Positions 1 to 17,460 are shown, counted from the stretch's first letter. The stretch is 64,000 bases of DNA from Brachypodium distachyon (GCF_000005505.3 NC_016133.3:28017008-28081007); one strand, 5' to 3'. Numbers and translations: made by a program. Notes: generated from the letters alone by a model not told the origin.

Positions 1-22
1 TTACTCTACCACTAACTTTAAA

Positions 23-94
23 AGCCCTTTATCGGATTTGAACCGATGACTTACGCCTTACCATGGCATTACTCTACCACTGAGTTAAAAGGGC
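23..94 (-). tRNA. trnT-GGU: trnT-GGU (plastid-derived)
   Basis: The minus strand reads GCCCTTTTAACTCAGTGGTA and closes with AAAGGGCT, a 72-nt cloverleaf of plastid threonine tRNA. Bases 1-22 just to the left repeat part of its 5' arm (ttactctaccac), a small local duplication at the window edge. Nuclear copy, presumably silent. Confidence 0.9.
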
Positions 95-438
95 TTTTTT
101 TTTAATTCAAAAATGAGCCACTTTCATTTCCCATTCTGGGTCTACTGCATAATGTACATAAGATATGTAGATATCCATATATCTATATAAGTTTATTCAT
201 CGTGAGGTTCAAAATATTGATAAAATCAATAAAAATAAGAAAATATTTGCTATTATCTCTTATAACTTGCATAAAACAAAGTAGAGATCCTTTTTTATAT
301 AATAAAATGCGTGAAGAGAAAGTTGACACAATAAAAAATAATAAACCATACCCTATACATACCTAACTCTTCTTAATTCAGGGTTTTTCGTTTCCGAAGA
401 CTAGGAAAATAGGCGGATTCTGGAACCCTAAGGATTCG
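95..438. other. Plastid spacer between trnT-GGU and ORF64
   Basis: AT-rich plastid-type spacer with no coding region or RNA that I can support. Confidence 0.5.
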
Positions 439-633
439 ATGGTATATGGCTATGGAAAATATAAGATTTTTGATCCTAGCGGGAAAAGGAACGGAACAGA
501 TACCCAATATGATTCTTGGGAGGAACATTTCGTAATGGTCTTGATCCTCTATGCTCTTTTTTATGTGTTGCTAGTTCGATTGCACTTTTTTGATTCTTTT
601 AAACAAAACAAGAATCTACTAAACCAGAATTGA
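439..633 (+). CDS. Small plastid-derived ORF of unknown function (64 aa)
   Basis: Opens with ATG and encodes 64 residues, with one hydrophobic stretch (roughly residues 32-48: VMVLILYALFYVLLVRL) that could be a membrane segment. It lies in the spacer between trnT-GGU and trnG-UCC of block A. I do not recognise a named gene; it may be only an open spacer frame retained from the plastome. No ribosome-binding site stands out upstream. Confidence 0.35.
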   Translation: MVYGYGKYKIFDPSGKRNGTDTQYDSWEEHFVMVLILYALFYVLLVRLHFFDSFKQNKNLLNQN

Positions 634-880
634 AATTGAGTGAGTGGAAAAAAGGGGTTTATAGGGACAGTTCAGATGCTATTGGCATGGTAAGAAGAGG
701 TGTATTTTACAGACCATAGGGGTTATCGAAATCCTAAAGTAAAGGCCTGCAATCGAAGTAGAAGTACCAACGGCTCACTGCCATGAACCTTCTCCATTTG
801 ATTCACTAAGGGGAAATTCACCTGCTTCTCGAATGGGTATCATTGACAAAGGGTTGCGTTTGTATCATAATCTACATGTA

Positions 881-1619
881 GCGGGTATAGTTTAGTGGTA
901 AAAGTGTGATTCGTTCTATTAATAACTGAATTAAAATGATATACTTAAGGCATCCTTAAGTTTTTTTCTATTCCGATGAAAACTTTAGTTCTTATAAAGG
1001 ATTTCATCCTTTTCCTCTCAATAGCGTATTGAGGAACAATATACATTCTCGTGATTTGTATAATTGAAATTGCATCCAAAATACAAATAGGATTATGAGT
1101 ACAGAGTCGCGAAGCATAATTTTACATTGGATTAAGTATTCCATATATTAAAAATATGAGTAAAGGATCTATGGATGGAGATACAAAAAAGTTTTTTCCA
1201 ATCGTAACTAAATCACCTTTACCTTCAAAACGGGAAAAGGAAGCCAAATAGCTAAAAGCGGTAGTTTTGGTTTACTAGAACCATCAGCATATTGTTTAAG
1301 CTCGGTGGAAACCCAATTCTTTTCCTCAAGGATCCCTTGAATGAAATTAGGGAACGAAGTAAGTAGATTAGATGGATTTAGATCGAATTTCTATCTCCTT
1401 ACTCTATAAGGATCATCTAGAAAGCGGAGAGCTTTGGTTCTATTCAAATAGAAAAGCTGACATAGATGTTAAGTGGTGAGAATATCCATAAAGGAGCCGA
1501 ATGAAATGAAAATTTCATGTTCGGTTTTGAATTAGAGACGTTATAAATAATCAACCAACGTCGACTATAACCCCTAGCCTTCCAAGCTAACGATGCGGGT
1601 TCGATTCCCGCTACCCGCT
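881..1619 (+). tRNA. trnG-UCC: trnG-UCC with group II intron (plastid-derived)
   Basis: Exon 1 is 881-903 (GCGGGTATAGTTTAGTGGTA plus AAA). The intron runs 904-1571 and starts GTGTGAT as plastid group II introns do; near its end are a domain V/VI-like hairpin (gagccgaatgaaatg ... catgttcggt) and the terminal CGACTATAAC. Exon 2 is 1572-1619, holding the TCC anticodon in CTTCCAAGC and the matching acceptor strand TACCCGC. The spliced product is 71 nt, the normal size. Confidence 0.92.
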
Positions 1620-1747
1620 CCATTCTGTATATGTATAAAAGGAGTATTCCATTTGTCTAGACCTGTATAAAAGGAGTATTCTATTTGTCTAGACATAGTT
1701 GAGGCCCGTATTTAACCTTTTCCGTTCACCATTTTCTGCTACTGCAG

Positions 1748-1821
1748 AGCGGAGTAGAGCAGTTTGGTAGCTCACGAGGCTCATAACCTTGAGGTCACGG
1801 GTTCGATTCCCGTCTCCGCAC
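1748..1821 (+). tRNA. trnfM-CAU: trnfM-CAU (plastid-derived)
   Basis: Initiator-type tRNA: GCGGAGTAGAGCAGTTTGGT, anticodon loop CTCATAACC, T arm GGGTTCGATTCCC and acceptor CTCCGCA. It follows trnG-UCC on the same strand and precedes trnG-GCC on the other, the order seen in grass plastomes. Confidence 0.9.
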
Positions 1822-2257
1822 TTAGCAGTCTCTATAAAAGGACTATTCCATTTCTATATATATGGTACAGGGTTGGGTGGTATCCAATCCAATTTTTTTA
1901 TTCATTACTTCCTGGCCTTAGAGGGCAAAATTGAGCAGTCTGCGAAGCCGCCTGCCTCCATAAGAAGAACAGGCAAGGTTTCTCCCTACCCTGCAGAAAA
2001 GAAAAATGAAAGAAACGCACAGTCTACCTCCCTTCCCTTTAAAAGCAGTTTGCCAGTTCTTTGTCTCAGTGAATACCCCCCTGTTGGCGAGTTCTATTTC
2101 CCTCTCCGGAGCCCTCCTTTTTTTGAGTGGGGTGAAAAGTAAGGGTAATAAGGGATAGGGTACTAGACTAACACCTAATTAATATATAATTTATTCTAAG
2201 TAGTTAAACATTCAACTAGACTAAATTTTTTCTCATAGTACTTGACTAAAGTAAGCG

Positions 2258-2328
2258 GGCAAGCGGCGGGAATCGAACCCGTATCTTCTCCTTGGCAAGG
2301 AGATGTTTTACCATTGAACTACGCTCGC
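2258..2328 (-). tRNA. trnG-GCC: trnG-GCC (plastid-derived)
   Basis: Minus strand GCGAGCGTAGTTCAATGGTA, anticodon GCC in TTGCCAA, T arm GGGTTCGATTCCC, and acceptor CGCTTGC pairing with GCGAGCG. 71 nt. Lies just downstream of psbZ on the opposite side of trnfM. Confidence 0.9.
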
Positions 2329-2595
2329 TACGGAATATATTTTATAGCGTATATCCGCTTGTGTCGACCGTCTATGTCTGGGTCGACCGTTTCATTTTCT
2401 ATTATATTAGAGTTTTCCTTTTTTTGATTGTCTGTCAATCAATATTCTAATGGCAATGCAATTTCATAATACTGAAAGAGAAGAGGTAGCAATTCGGAAC
2501 GCAAATTGCGTTTTAATGTGTCTCACTATTTGAATTTTTTCGAAGAAATGTCCTTTTTATTTATTTTGTATCGGGTTACTCAATACTAAACAAAT

Positions 2596-2784
2596 TTATG
2601 AAATGAGAGAATTCAGAATAGCTACGAGAAAGACTAGACCAATCCATAATGATGTATCGGAAAAAACAACGTTTTTATTATTTGACCAACCATCAGGAGA
2701 AGCAAATACAAGGGGTACACTAATTACTAAGACTGAGGAAGTCGCAATTAATGCAAAAACAGCTAATTGGAAAGCAATAGTCAT
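2596..2784 (-). CDS. psbZ: psbZ, photosystem II protein Z (plastid-derived, intact)
   Basis: The frame from [10 protein letters not shown] to NSLIS is 62 residues, the usual PsbZ length, with two membrane segments. PsbZ is a small thylakoid subunit at the photosystem II periphery. Five upstream residues are in frame, but the canonical start is the ATG at 2784. One internal site reads Asp (FSDTSLW) where I expect Gly, a change compatible with relaxed selection. The copy is open but sits in nuclear DNA without a transit peptide, so it is probably not functional. Confidence 0.88.
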   Translation of the reverse strand: MTIAFQLAVFALIATSSVLVISVPLVFASPDGWSNNKNVVFSDTSLWIGLVFLVAILNSLIS

Positions 2785-3099
2785 ATTTCTAATCCTCAAG
2801 CTATCATCAAATAAAGTTGACTACATATTTGATCCCTCACTTAACCTAAATTGTAAAAAATACAAGAAGTAGAAGGGGTTTAATCATGAATCCATTGATT
2901 CTTCTCTTTAATTAATAATTAAAACTTATTACTTACCGCTTTTATTTGGATATGGGGATTAGGGTAGGGGATTTAGTCTTTATTTCAAAAGCGGGTATAG
3001 CGGATCTTCTATCCGTGTATACAGTATACAGAAATATATCGAAAAAGGATTTGCATCTGAGATGTTTCTAGAGGTTAGTAGATCCTTTTATTTTTATAT
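2785..3099. other. psbZ upstream spacer and block A/B junction
   Basis: AT-rich plastid spacer. psbZ-side sequence gives way to the rps3 3' portion, which is not its plastome neighbour, so a rearrangement point lies between about 2880 and 3118. No gene seen. Confidence 0.6.
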
Positions 3100-3522
3100 G
3101 GCTGTGTTCTATTTCTAGGATTAAAGAAAAAGGGAGTAATCGAAGAATTAGAGAAAGATCTACAAAAAGAAATTAACTCTGTAAACCAGAGAATTAATAT
3201 TTCTATCGAAAAAGTTAAAGAGCCTTATAGACAACCTAACATTCTTGCAGAATATATAGCTTTTCAATTAAAAAATCGAGTTTCATTCCGAAAGGCAATA
3301 AAAAAAGCCATTGAATTAACTAAAAAAGCAGATATAAGGGGAGTCAAAGTAAAAATAGCGGGTCGTCTCGGAGGAAAAGAAATTGCACGTGCGGAATGCA
3401 TCATAAAGGGTAGACTTCCTCTCCAAACAATTCGCGCTAAAATTGATTATTGTTGCTATCCAATTCGAACTATCTATGGAGTATTAGGTGTAAAAATTTG
3501 GATATTCGTAGATGAAGAATAA
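3100..3522 (+). pseudogene. rps3: rps3, 3' fragment (plastid-derived)
   Basis: From about 3118 the plus strand reads [20 protein letters not shown] and continues through the KH-type region to [22 protein letters not shown] and a TAA at 3520-3522. This is the C-terminal ~60 % of plastid ribosomal protein S3, a small-subunit protein at the mRNA entry channel. The N-terminal part and start codon are missing because the block A/B junction cuts the gene. It has no in-frame ATG near its beginning and is easily overlooked. It sits directly upstream of rpl16, as in plastomes. Confidence 0.9.
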
Positions 3523-3665
3523 CTAATCTTGTCTTCGCATTCTGTGCAGTGATAGAATAAAAAATGACAAGAGCCTGTTTTCCTGAAATCCCTAAAAGAA
3601 AGAAGAAATTATACCTCTTTCTATAAGATTTAATGAAAATTGATAAATCATTTAATATAATTGCT

Positions 3666-5127
3666 ATGCTTAGTGTGTGACTCGTTATTTTTTCTTTAAA
3701 AAAATAAAAAAATTTAGTAATTATAGAAAATTAACTAATAACCAACCTATTGCTTCGTATTGTCGAGATCCTAACTAAGAAGCAGTCACTATCTGAATAA
3801 ATATCTCTATCATAAATGAGTAGATCTATCATATAGTTGTAGCAACTGCAATTTTTTCTCTAAAAAAGAAACGAGATTCTAGGTTCTGAAGCAAAACTAA
3901 AGGGATGTAGATAAAGGGAAAGATGATAGAAAGAAGAATAAGTAAGATATAGGATTCCAATATGTATGGTCTATGAATTGCATCAAAAAAGGCAATGTGA
4001 TAAAGCATCAATATAATATAATAAAAATAACAGAGAATTAGAAATCGTAACTTGAAACAAGAACTACAAATTTAAAGCAATAATTAAAGAGCCACCCGGG
4101 TTAATAAAACTGAGAAAATTAACTCGAAAAGACATTTTTTTGAAGCTCCGTTGCGGGATTCAGACCTAACCATTCAAGGAGAAGCAGTGGGAACGACACA
4201 ACCTATGACTCCATAGGATTTTATTGCAAAGAATCCAAAAACCTCATTGGACGGGATGGCGGAACAAACCCCAAAAATTGTCTTATTTGGTAAGGTTATA
4301 AATTACCAAATAAGACAGGAATAGAGTAAATATTCGCCTGCGAAATCCTTATTGAATTAGAATACTTTACCGCAATTCAATAATTCAATAAATTCAATAA
4401 AAGTAAAAAGAAAGATATTTTTTTAAGAAGGATTACGTTAAAAATAGAATATAGATAAATAGACACACACATCTAGATATATTCTAGATCTTCTTTCTTG
4501 ACTATATATTTTTCTATTTGAACAAAATTAACTATGAAAAATAAAAAAAAACTAACTTTTTCTATTACCTATTAATGTGTATCTATCCATAATATTTTTG
4601 AATATTATGGAATTAGAGCAATTTGCACGCTTTCTCATTTAATTCGCGAGGAGCTGGATGAGAAGAAACTCTCATGTCCAGTTTTGCAGTAGAGATGGAA
4701 CTACGAAAGAACCATCGACTATAACCCCAAAAGAACCAAATTTCGCAAACAACATAGAGGAAGAATGAAAGGAAAATCCTGCCGAGGCAATCGTATTTGT
4801 TTTGGTAGATATGCTCTTCAAGCACTTGAACCCACTTGGATCACGGCGAGACAGATAGAAGCGGGACGAAGAGCAATAACACGATATGCACGTCGTGGTG
4901 GAAAAATATGGGTACGTATATTTCCCGACAAACCAGTTACACTAAGACCCACAGAAACACGTATGGGCTCGGGAAAGGGGTCCCCCGAATATTGGGTAGC
5001 TGTTGTTAAACCAGGTCGTATACTTTATGAAATGGGTGGAGTATCCGAAACTGTAGCTAGAGCAGCTATCTCCATAGCTGCCAGTAAAATGCCCATACGA
5101 AGTCAATTTATTCGATTAGAGATATAG
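3666..5127 (+). CDS. rpl16: rpl16, ribosomal protein L16, with group II intron (plastid-derived, intact)
   Basis: Exon 1 is only nine bases (3666-3674, ATGCTTAGT; MLS). The intron is 3675-4725, beginning GTGTGACT and ending CGACTATAAC after a domain V/VI-like hairpin (gagctggatgagaag). Exon 2 is 4726-5127, starting CCCAAAAGAACC (PKRT) and ending SQFIRLEI. The joined product is 136 residues, full length for L16, a 50S protein near the A-site and central protuberance. A few residues (for example Thr in EPTWITA) differ from the forms I know. The micro-exon makes automatic gene finders start at the internal Met at 4765. Confidence 0.9.
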
Positions 5128-5213
5128 AACCCCCAAAACGGGTTTTTCTTTCTGGAAAGACAATATTTCTTTCATCCTTTTGCATCGAAATAAAAAATTG
5201 AAATCCAAATAAT

Positions 5214-5585
5214 ATGATTCAACCTCAGACCCTTTTAAATGTAGCAGATAATAGTGGAGCTCGAAAATTGATGTGTATTCGAGTCATAGGAACTGCTGGT
5301 AATCAGCGATATGCTCGTATTGGTGATGTTATTGTTGCTGTAATCAAAGACGCAGTGCCCCAAATGCCTCTAGAAAGATCCGAAGTAATTCGAGCTGTAA
5401 TTGTACGTACATGTAAAGAGTTCAAATGTGAAGACGGTATAATAATCCGCTATGATGACAATGCAGCGGTTATAATTGATCAAAAAGGAAATCCAAAAGG
5501 AACTCGAGTTTTTGGGGCGATCACCGAGGAATTGAGAGAATTGAATTTTACCAAAATAGTTTCATTAGCTCCTGAAGTATTATAA
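5214..5585 (+). CDS. rpl14: rpl14, ribosomal protein L14 (plastid-derived, intact)
   Basis: 123 residues from [20 protein letters not shown] to SLAPEVL, the full length of plastid L14. Two unusual cysteines occur in [11 protein letters not shown], where R and G are expected; both are single-base changes (CGT or GGT to TGT) of the kind that accumulate in unselected copies. It lies between rpl16 and rps8 in the S10/spc operon order. Confidence 0.9.
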   Translation: MIQPQTLLNVADNSGARKLMCIRVIGTAGNQRYARIGDVIVAVIKDAVPQMPLERSEVIRAVIVRTCKEFKCEDGIIIRYDDNAAVIIDQKGNPKGTRVFGAITEELRELNFTKIVSLAPEVL

Positions 5586-5725
5586 ATACTAGTAGGCGAA
5601 ATTTAGATCAAAGAGTGAATTAGTAGATTGTGTTTCATGTATATGTTTTAAAATCTAAAATGAAAAGAAAAAAAGAAAACATGTTGATTATAGAAAAATT
5701 GGGAGGAACCTAGAATTAGAATCTT

Positions 5726-6136
5726 ATGGGCAAAGACACTATTGCTGATTTACTAACCTCTATAAGAAACGCGGACATGAATAAAAAAGCAACAGTTCGA
5801 GTAGTATCTACAAATATTACTGAAAACATTGTAAAAATACTTCTACGAGAGGGTTTTATTGAAAGTGTTCGGAAACATCAGGAACGTAACAGATATTTCT
5901 TGGTTTTAACTTTGCGACATCAAAAGAGAAAGACTAGAAAAGGAATATATAGAACAAGAACTTTTTTAAAGCGTATCAGCCGACCCGGCTTACGAATTTA
6001 TACCAACTATCAAGGAATTCCTAAAGTTTTGGGTGGAATGGGAATTGCTATTCTTTCTACTTCTCGAGGGATAATGACAGATCGAGAGGCTCGACTAAAC
6101 AGAATTGGGGGAGAAGTCTTATGTTATATATGGTAA
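5726..6136 (+). CDS. rps8: rps8, ribosomal protein S8 (plastid-derived, intact)
   Basis: 136 residues from [20 protein letters not shown] to GGEVLCYIW, matching full-length plastid S8, a primary 16S rRNA binder. The C-terminal S8 signature [20 protein letters not shown] is intact. A GGAGG-like stretch (gggaggaac, 5700-5708) lies upstream of the ATG. Confidence 0.9.
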   Translation: MGKDTIADLLTSIRNADMNKKATVRVVSTNITENIVKILLREGFIESVRKHQERNRYFLVLTLRHQKRKTRKGIYRTRTFLKRISRPGLRIYTNYQGIPKVLGGMGIAILSTSRGIMTDREARLNRIGGEVLCYIW

Positions 6137-6214
6137 TCGCCTTGCCTATAGTGCCCGAATTCTCTCTCGAACTTCCTATTATTCAAACAAAAAGAAAAAA
6201 TAGCAGAAAAAAAA

Positions 6215-6536
6215 ATGACAGAAAAAAAATAGGTGAGAAAAGAAAAACCCGAGAGAAGCAAAAGTAACTTTCGAAAGTTTAGTTACGGAAGCCCTACCCA
6301 ATGGAATGTTCCGCGTTCGTCTAGAGAATGACACCATCATCCTGGGCTATATTTCAGGAAAGATTCGGTCTAGTTCTATACGAATACTGATGGGGGATAG
6401 GGTCAAAATTGAAGTAAGTCGTTATGATTCAAGCAAGGGACGTATCATTTATAGACTTCCCCATAAGGATTCGAAGCGTATCGAAGACTCGAAGGATAGC
6501 GAAGATTTGAAGGATAGCGAAGATTTGAAGGATTAG
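6215..6536 (+). pseudogene. infA: infA, translation initiation factor 1, frameshifted (plastid-derived)
   Basis: The start ATG at 6215 is followed by ACA GAA and a run of eight A, then TAG: M-T-E-K-K-stop. The rest of the protein is open in another frame (from [23 protein letters not shown] at 6306, to the acidic tail ending EDLKD at 6536). The distance from 6215 to 6306 is 91 nt where 93 would keep the frame, so a 2-nt loss in the A run explains the break. IF-1 is an OB-fold factor covering the ribosomal A site. Confidence 0.87.
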
Positions 6537-6642
6537 GTTTTTCTTTTTTCTAGAATAATAAATGCAAAGTTCAAAAATTACAGCGAAGAGACTTATTTTT
6601 TCCAAAAGATTAGATTCATGGTTTAAGAAAGGATACGGAAAT

Positions 6643-6756
6643 ATGAAAATAAGAGCTTCCGTTCGTAAAATTTGTACAAAATGTCGACTGATTCGTAGGC
6701 GTGGCCGAATTAGAGTCATTTGCTCCAACCCGAAACATAAACAAAGACAAGGATAA
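6643..6756 (+). CDS. rpl36: rpl36, ribosomal protein L36 (plastid-derived, intact)
   Basis: 37 residues starting [20 protein letters not shown], with the C-C-C-H zinc-ribbon residues ([13 protein letters not shown]), the normal plastid length. A longer open frame extends upstream to 6562, but the family length and the aaagga-type sequence before 6643 set the start. Confidence 0.9.
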
Positions 6757-6944
6757 TCTTTCGAAAAAGCACTTTACTTTCTAAAAAGTAAAAAAAAAGA
6801 ATACCTACGGGAATGTTTAAATTAAAAATAAAATAATTTGAAATAATTAAAGTAAAGGGTATATTTTACCCTGAAACGGATATCTTTGTATCTTTTATTT
6901 ATTTATTTTTACTCATATTTATGAGATTTATGAGATAATAAAAT

Positions 6945-7424
6945 ATGGCAAAAGCTGTACCAAAAATAGGTTCACGTAAGAGAGTGCGTATTGGTTTACG
7001 TAGGAATGCACGTTTTAGTTTACGGAAGAGTGCACGTAGAATAACAAAAGGGGTTATTCATGTTCAAGCTAGTTTCAACAATACCATTATAACTGTTACA
7101 GACCCACAAGGTCGAGTGGTTTTTTGGTCCTCTGCGGGTACTTGTGGATTCAAAAGCTCAAGAAAAGCATCACCCTATGCTGGTCAAAGAACAGCAGTCG
7201 ATGCTATTCATACAGTAGGTTTACAACGAGCAGAAGTTATGGTAAAGGGCGCTGGTAGTGGAAGAGATGCCGCATTACGAGCCATTGCTAGAAGTGGTGT
7301 GCGCTTAAGTTGTATACGCGATGTAACACCTATGCCGCATAATGGATGTCGACCGCCTAAAAAAGGCGTCTGTAAAAGAATTAACCCGCTTTCAAGAGAA
7401 ATAAACGATTCAATGATCAAATAA
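6945..7424 (+). pseudogene. rps11: rps11, ribosomal protein S11, with frameshifted C-terminus (plastid-derived)
   Basis: The frame starts [20 protein letters not shown] and follows plastid S11 to NGCRPPKK. The usual end RRL-stop is replaced by [19 protein letters not shown], extending the product to 159 instead of about 143 residues. The cause is a one-base loss in the A run at about 7360 (cctaaaaaaggcgtctgtaa): reading the next frame restores the expected CGT CTG TAA. S11 forms part of the 30S platform. Confidence 0.88.
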
Positions 7425-7439
7425 TAATACTAGTCTATT

Positions 7440-8116
7440 ATGGTTCGAGAGGAGGTAGCAGGATCCACTCAAACATTACAGTGGAAGTGTGTTGAAGAGT
7501 AGATAGTAAGCGTCTTTATTATGGTCGTTTCATTCTGTCCCCGCTTATAAAAGGTCAAGCGGATACCGTCGGTATTGCCTTGCGAAGAGCTTTACTTGGA
7601 GAAATAGAAGGAACATGTATCACACGTGCAAAATTTGGAAGCGTGCCACACGAATATTCTACAATAGCGGGTATTGAAGAATCCGTACAAGAAATTTTAG
7701 TAAATTTGAAAGAAATTGTATTGAGAAGTAATCTCTATGGAGTTAGAGACGCATCCATTTGCGTCAAAGGTCCCAAATGCATAACTGCTCAAGATATCAT
7801 CTTACCACCTTCCATAGAAGTCATTGATACGGCACAGCCTATAGCTAACTTGACCGAGCCCATTGATTTCTGTATTCAGTTACAGATCAAGAGAGATCGT
7901 GGATATCAGACGGAACTTAGAAAGAACTATCAAGATGGAAGTTATCCTATAGATGTTGTATCCATGCCTGTTCGAAATGTGAATTATAGTATTTTTTCTT
8001 GTGGGAATGGAAATGAAAAACACGAGATACTTTTTCTCGAAATATGGACTAATGGAAGTTTAACCCCTAAGGAAGCGCTTTATGAGGCTTCTCGTAATTT
8101 GATTGATTTATCATAA
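7440..8116 (+). pseudogene. rpoA: rpoA, plastid RNA polymerase alpha subunit, frameshifted and 3' truncated
   Basis: The ATG at 7440 begins [19 protein letters not shown], then a 4-nt loss near 7495 puts a TAG in frame. The downstream frame (alpha N-terminal and assembly domain, from about 7515) stays open to [11 protein letters not shown] at 8116. The remaining ~160 residues, including the alpha C-terminal domain, are missing; sequence after about 8110 is already the petD-side spacer, so an internal deletion has joined rpoA to petD. The alpha subunit assembles the bacterial-type plastid polymerase. Confidence 0.88.
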
Positions 8117-8220
8117 TAAAATGGATTTTAGGTATCTAGGGAAAATTCACTTCGAAGTAACTATTTCCTAGATACCTATGCACGGTACCTCACGGTTGAA
8201 TGAATCAACCTGAAAAATAC

Positions 8221-9460
<1,240 letters not shown>

Positions 9461-9647
9461 AATCCGCCTTTTTTTCTTTTGTAAAATTAACTTCAACTAT
9501 TTGTATTACATCAAAATACTTCGGAGTTGAAGAGAAGTATCCAAATGACATGTGTTATTTTACAATAACCCATGTTTGTAGCAATGAAATACCACAACCT
9601 ACCCAATATTATATATGAGAATTCTAATTCTCTATGATATGCCTTCC

Positions 9648-11275
<1,628 letters not shown>

Positions 11276-11709
11276 AATTATCACATAATAAAAAAAAAGG
11301 AATTTGTCGAAAAAAAAATTTCTTGTTGAATAATACCAAATCCAAAAAAATATCCAAAAATCCAAAAGTAAAAAGGAAATCAATTAGTTAATTCAATAAG
11401 AGAAAAAAGGGGAACAGGACTTGATTTCGTTGCCCAAGCGAATCCCTTTCAACCCTTTACTCATGGAATGAGGCCGTTGGAAAGTTCAATCAATCTTTTT
11501 TTCATAAGATAGATTTTTCCTTTTGTGGAGGATCTGTGCCTACTCTACTTTCCTATCTAGGACTTCGCTATACAAAATATATACTACTGTGAAGCATAGA
11601 TTGCTGTCAACAGAAAATTTTCTTAGTATTTAGTTAGGTATTTCTTTTCAAAATAAGAAAGGGGCCCTTTAATAATTTGTAAAAAAAAAAGGTTAAGGAT
11701 TGATTTGGG

Positions 11710-11739
11710 TTGCGCTATATCTATCAAAGAGTATACAAT
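11710..11739 (+). promoter_or_regulatory. rbcL promoter (plastid sigma70-type, relic)
   Basis: TTGCGC at 11710-11715 and TACAAT at 11734-11739, 18 nt apart, in the atpB-rbcL spacer. This is the conserved rbcL -35/-10 pair read by the plastid-encoded polymerase; it has no such polymerase in the nucleus. Confidence 0.75.
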
Positions 11740-12018
11740 AATGATGGATTTGTTAAATCAAATCCTTGGTTTAATAACGAACGGTGTTAACTTACCATAA
11801 CAACAACTCAATTCCTATCGAATTCCTATAGGATAGAACATACACAGGGTGTACGCATTATATATGAATGAAAAATATTAATTAACTTAAGCATGCCCTC
11901 AATTTTCTGTAATGAGTTGCTATTAATTGAATATCTCTTTTTTTTATGAGATTTTTGCTAAAGTTTCATTTACGCCTAATTCACATCGAGTAGACCTTGT
12001 TATTGTGAGAATTCTTAA

Positions 12019-13473
<1,455 letters not shown>

Positions 13474-13573
13474 TAGATAAAACTAAATATGAAGAAGGTC
13501 TAAATAAAAAGAGAAAAAATAAGTTACGAAATGCAGTGATTCTTCTTTATTCTTCTAATTGACTGCAATTAAA

Positions 13574-13630
13574 CTCGGCTCAATCTTTTTTTTTTCTAAA
13601 AAAAAAATTCTAAAAAAAAGATTGAACCGA
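13574..13630 (+). terminator. rbcL 3' stem-loop (relic)
   Basis: An inverted repeat about 100 nt after the rbcL stop: TCGGCTCAATCTTTTTTTT pairs with AAAAAAAAGATTGAACCGA. Such 3' hairpins stabilise plastid mRNA ends. Confidence 0.6.
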
Positions 13631-13752
13631 ATAAAAATGGATCATGATACGATCATGAGACTTCACAAATTGAGATTCGCCTATTCTACATATCTAGAAT
13701 ATATAAAGGTATAATAAATAAATACAAATCAAATATACTATTATCATATGAT

Positions 13753-13793
13753 AATAGAATCAAATACGCAGTATTTACAGGAAAAAAGTCTTC
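13753..13793 (+). pseudogene. rpl23: rpl23 pseudogene remnant in the rbcL-psaI spacer
   Basis: aatagaatcaaatacgcagt followed by atttacaggaaaaaagtctt matches the start of rpl23 ([11 protein letters not shown]). Grass plastomes carry such a non-reciprocally copied rpl23 fragment exactly here, which supports a grass origin. A second rpl23 5' fragment lies at 19681-19778. Confidence 0.75.
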
Positions 13794-13934
13794 TATAAAA
13801 AATATTTATTTTGCAAACTAAAAAATACAATAGTCAATATTCCTCATAATAGATATACTTAATTATATCATAACAATCTTAAGACATTTTTCGAATAGAT
13901 AGAAATAGTTAATTTGAATTGAGACACCTATTCT

Positions 13935-14045
13935 ATGACGGATTTAAACTTACCTTTGATTTTCGTGCCTTTAGTAGGTTTAGTATTTCCGGCAATTGCA
14001 ATGGCTTCTTTATTTCTTTATGTGCAGAAAAATAAGATTGTCTAG
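13935..14045 (+). CDS. psaI: psaI, photosystem I subunit VIII (plastid-derived, intact)
   Basis: 36 residues, [20 protein letters not shown] then [16 protein letters not shown] and TAG at 14043-14045. One membrane helix. Follows rbcL and precedes ycf4 as in grass plastomes, where accD is lost. Confidence 0.9.
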   Translation: MTDLNLPLIFVPLVGLVFPAIAMASLFLYVQKNKIV

Positions 14046-14364
14046 TATTTTTTAGTGTAAGTAAGTGTAAGTAATAGAATATGGTAGGGTATGTGGCTCT
14101 TTCTACACACAAATGAAAAACGGCTATGGATGCGGATATAGGCTACAAGCATAAATGCATGAATATGCGGAGCCGGGTATAGCTATTTTTATTTTAATTG
14201 AATCAACGAATATTTTTTGAATAGAAAGTCAGTGTATCTAACCTATTATTTCACAAGAGTACTAGTTGCTGAAGGCGATTTCAGAATCAAAAAAAGTAAA
14301 GTCAAAATCATTTAGCTTATTCTCTCAATTTCAATCGACTGCTGCTGGATTTAGTATATCTAAT

Positions 14365-14922
14365 ATGAATTGGCGATCAGAACACATATGGGTAGAACTT
14401 CTAAAAGGTTCTCGAAAAAGGGGTAATTTTTTCTGGGCCTCTATTCTTTTTCTAGGTTCACTAGGATTCTTATCAGTTGGGGTTTCCAGTTATCTTGGTA
14501 AGAATATGATATCTATACTTCCATCTCAACAAATTCTTTTTTTTCCGCAGGGGGTCGTGATGTCTTTCTACGGAATCGCGGGCTTATTCATTAGCTCCTA
14601 CTTGTGGTGTGCTACTTTGTGGAATGTAGGTAGTGGTTATGACCGATTCGATAGAAAAGAGGGAATCGTGTGCATTTTTCGTTGGGGATTCCCTGGAATA
14701 AAACGTCGCGTCTTCCTTCGATTCCTTATGCGGGATATCCAATCAATTAGAATTTAGGTTAAAGAGGGTTTTTATCCTCGTCGTATCCTTTATATGGAAA
14801 TCCGGGGCCAGGGGGTCATTCCCTTGACTCGTACTGATGATAAGTTTTTTACTCCACGAGAAATTGAACAAAAAGCTGCCGAATTGGCCTATTTCTTGCG
14901 CGTACCAATTGAAGTATTTTGA
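14365..14922 (+). pseudogene. ycf4: ycf4, photosystem I assembly factor, with premature stop (plastid-derived)
   Basis: [20 protein letters not shown] opens at 14365 and runs to DIQSIRI, where TAG (14755-14757, codon 131) replaces the expected CAG. The same frame then continues [20 protein letters not shown] to [14 protein letters not shown] and TGA at 14922, giving the full 185-codon length. A single C-to-T change is therefore the only disabling lesion. Ycf4 is a thylakoid scaffold for PSI assembly. The upstream in-frame extension to 14266 begins without ATG and is spacer. Confidence 0.9.
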
Positions 14923-15308
14923 GTATCCATTGTATTTTTTGGAACTGAATAGAATGAAGAAGAATTGGAAGAAGAAAAGTTTTCTCAACATGGGGAGGAA
15001 GTCCCTCCGAAATTTGATTTGTTATTGTATTGTAAGGGGCTTTTTTAGTATTTATCTAAAGGAAGGAACAAACGAGGATAAGATAAAATTGCTGTAAATT
15101 TATTTTGCCCAAGTGGGATATATGGCATACTATTCTTTCCATTTTCATCTTTTTTTCTATTCCACTCCATCTAGATATAAGAAAGAACCCAATGCAATGA
15201 AATTCCACTAATATACAATACAAAAAAGAAGAATAGATACAGGGTCTCAAACCTTGCTAGAGTTTTTGCTTCAAAGAAAAAAAATATCATCATAGAGTCA
15301 GCGAATGA

Positions 15309-16036
<728 letters not shown>

Positions 16037-16236
16037 ATTCATTTGATCTCCTGATATTAATCAAATTAGCATCTTTCTTTCTTTAGAAAAAGGCCCCTTT
16101 CCATTTTAGCAAAATTCTTTCTATTTCTACCTGCTTAAAGGTATTCATCATTCCGGTACAACTGTTGCAGTAGAATGACAACAGACTCGTGTATAGGGAA
16201 CTAGATTAGCTTAGCTACCTATCTAATTTATTGTAG

Positions 16237-17224
<988 letters not shown>

Positions 17225-17460
17225 GTCCCGGGATTTCTTACCATCAACTTGGTAAAAAGCCGGGATTTATTGGCAATTGTTAGAATTATCTATGATCTAT
17301 TTTGGAAATCCTTTTTTTGTTTAGACTTTTTTTTGTTTGCGAGATGTCTGGAATTCCTTATTTCTATCTCATGCAAAAGAAGAGAATCCAAGGCAAAGGC
17401 GAGAACAATAAAAGGATTTCTTCCTTTTCAAAGGGATTGCTGGTCTTGTTAATCGTCTAT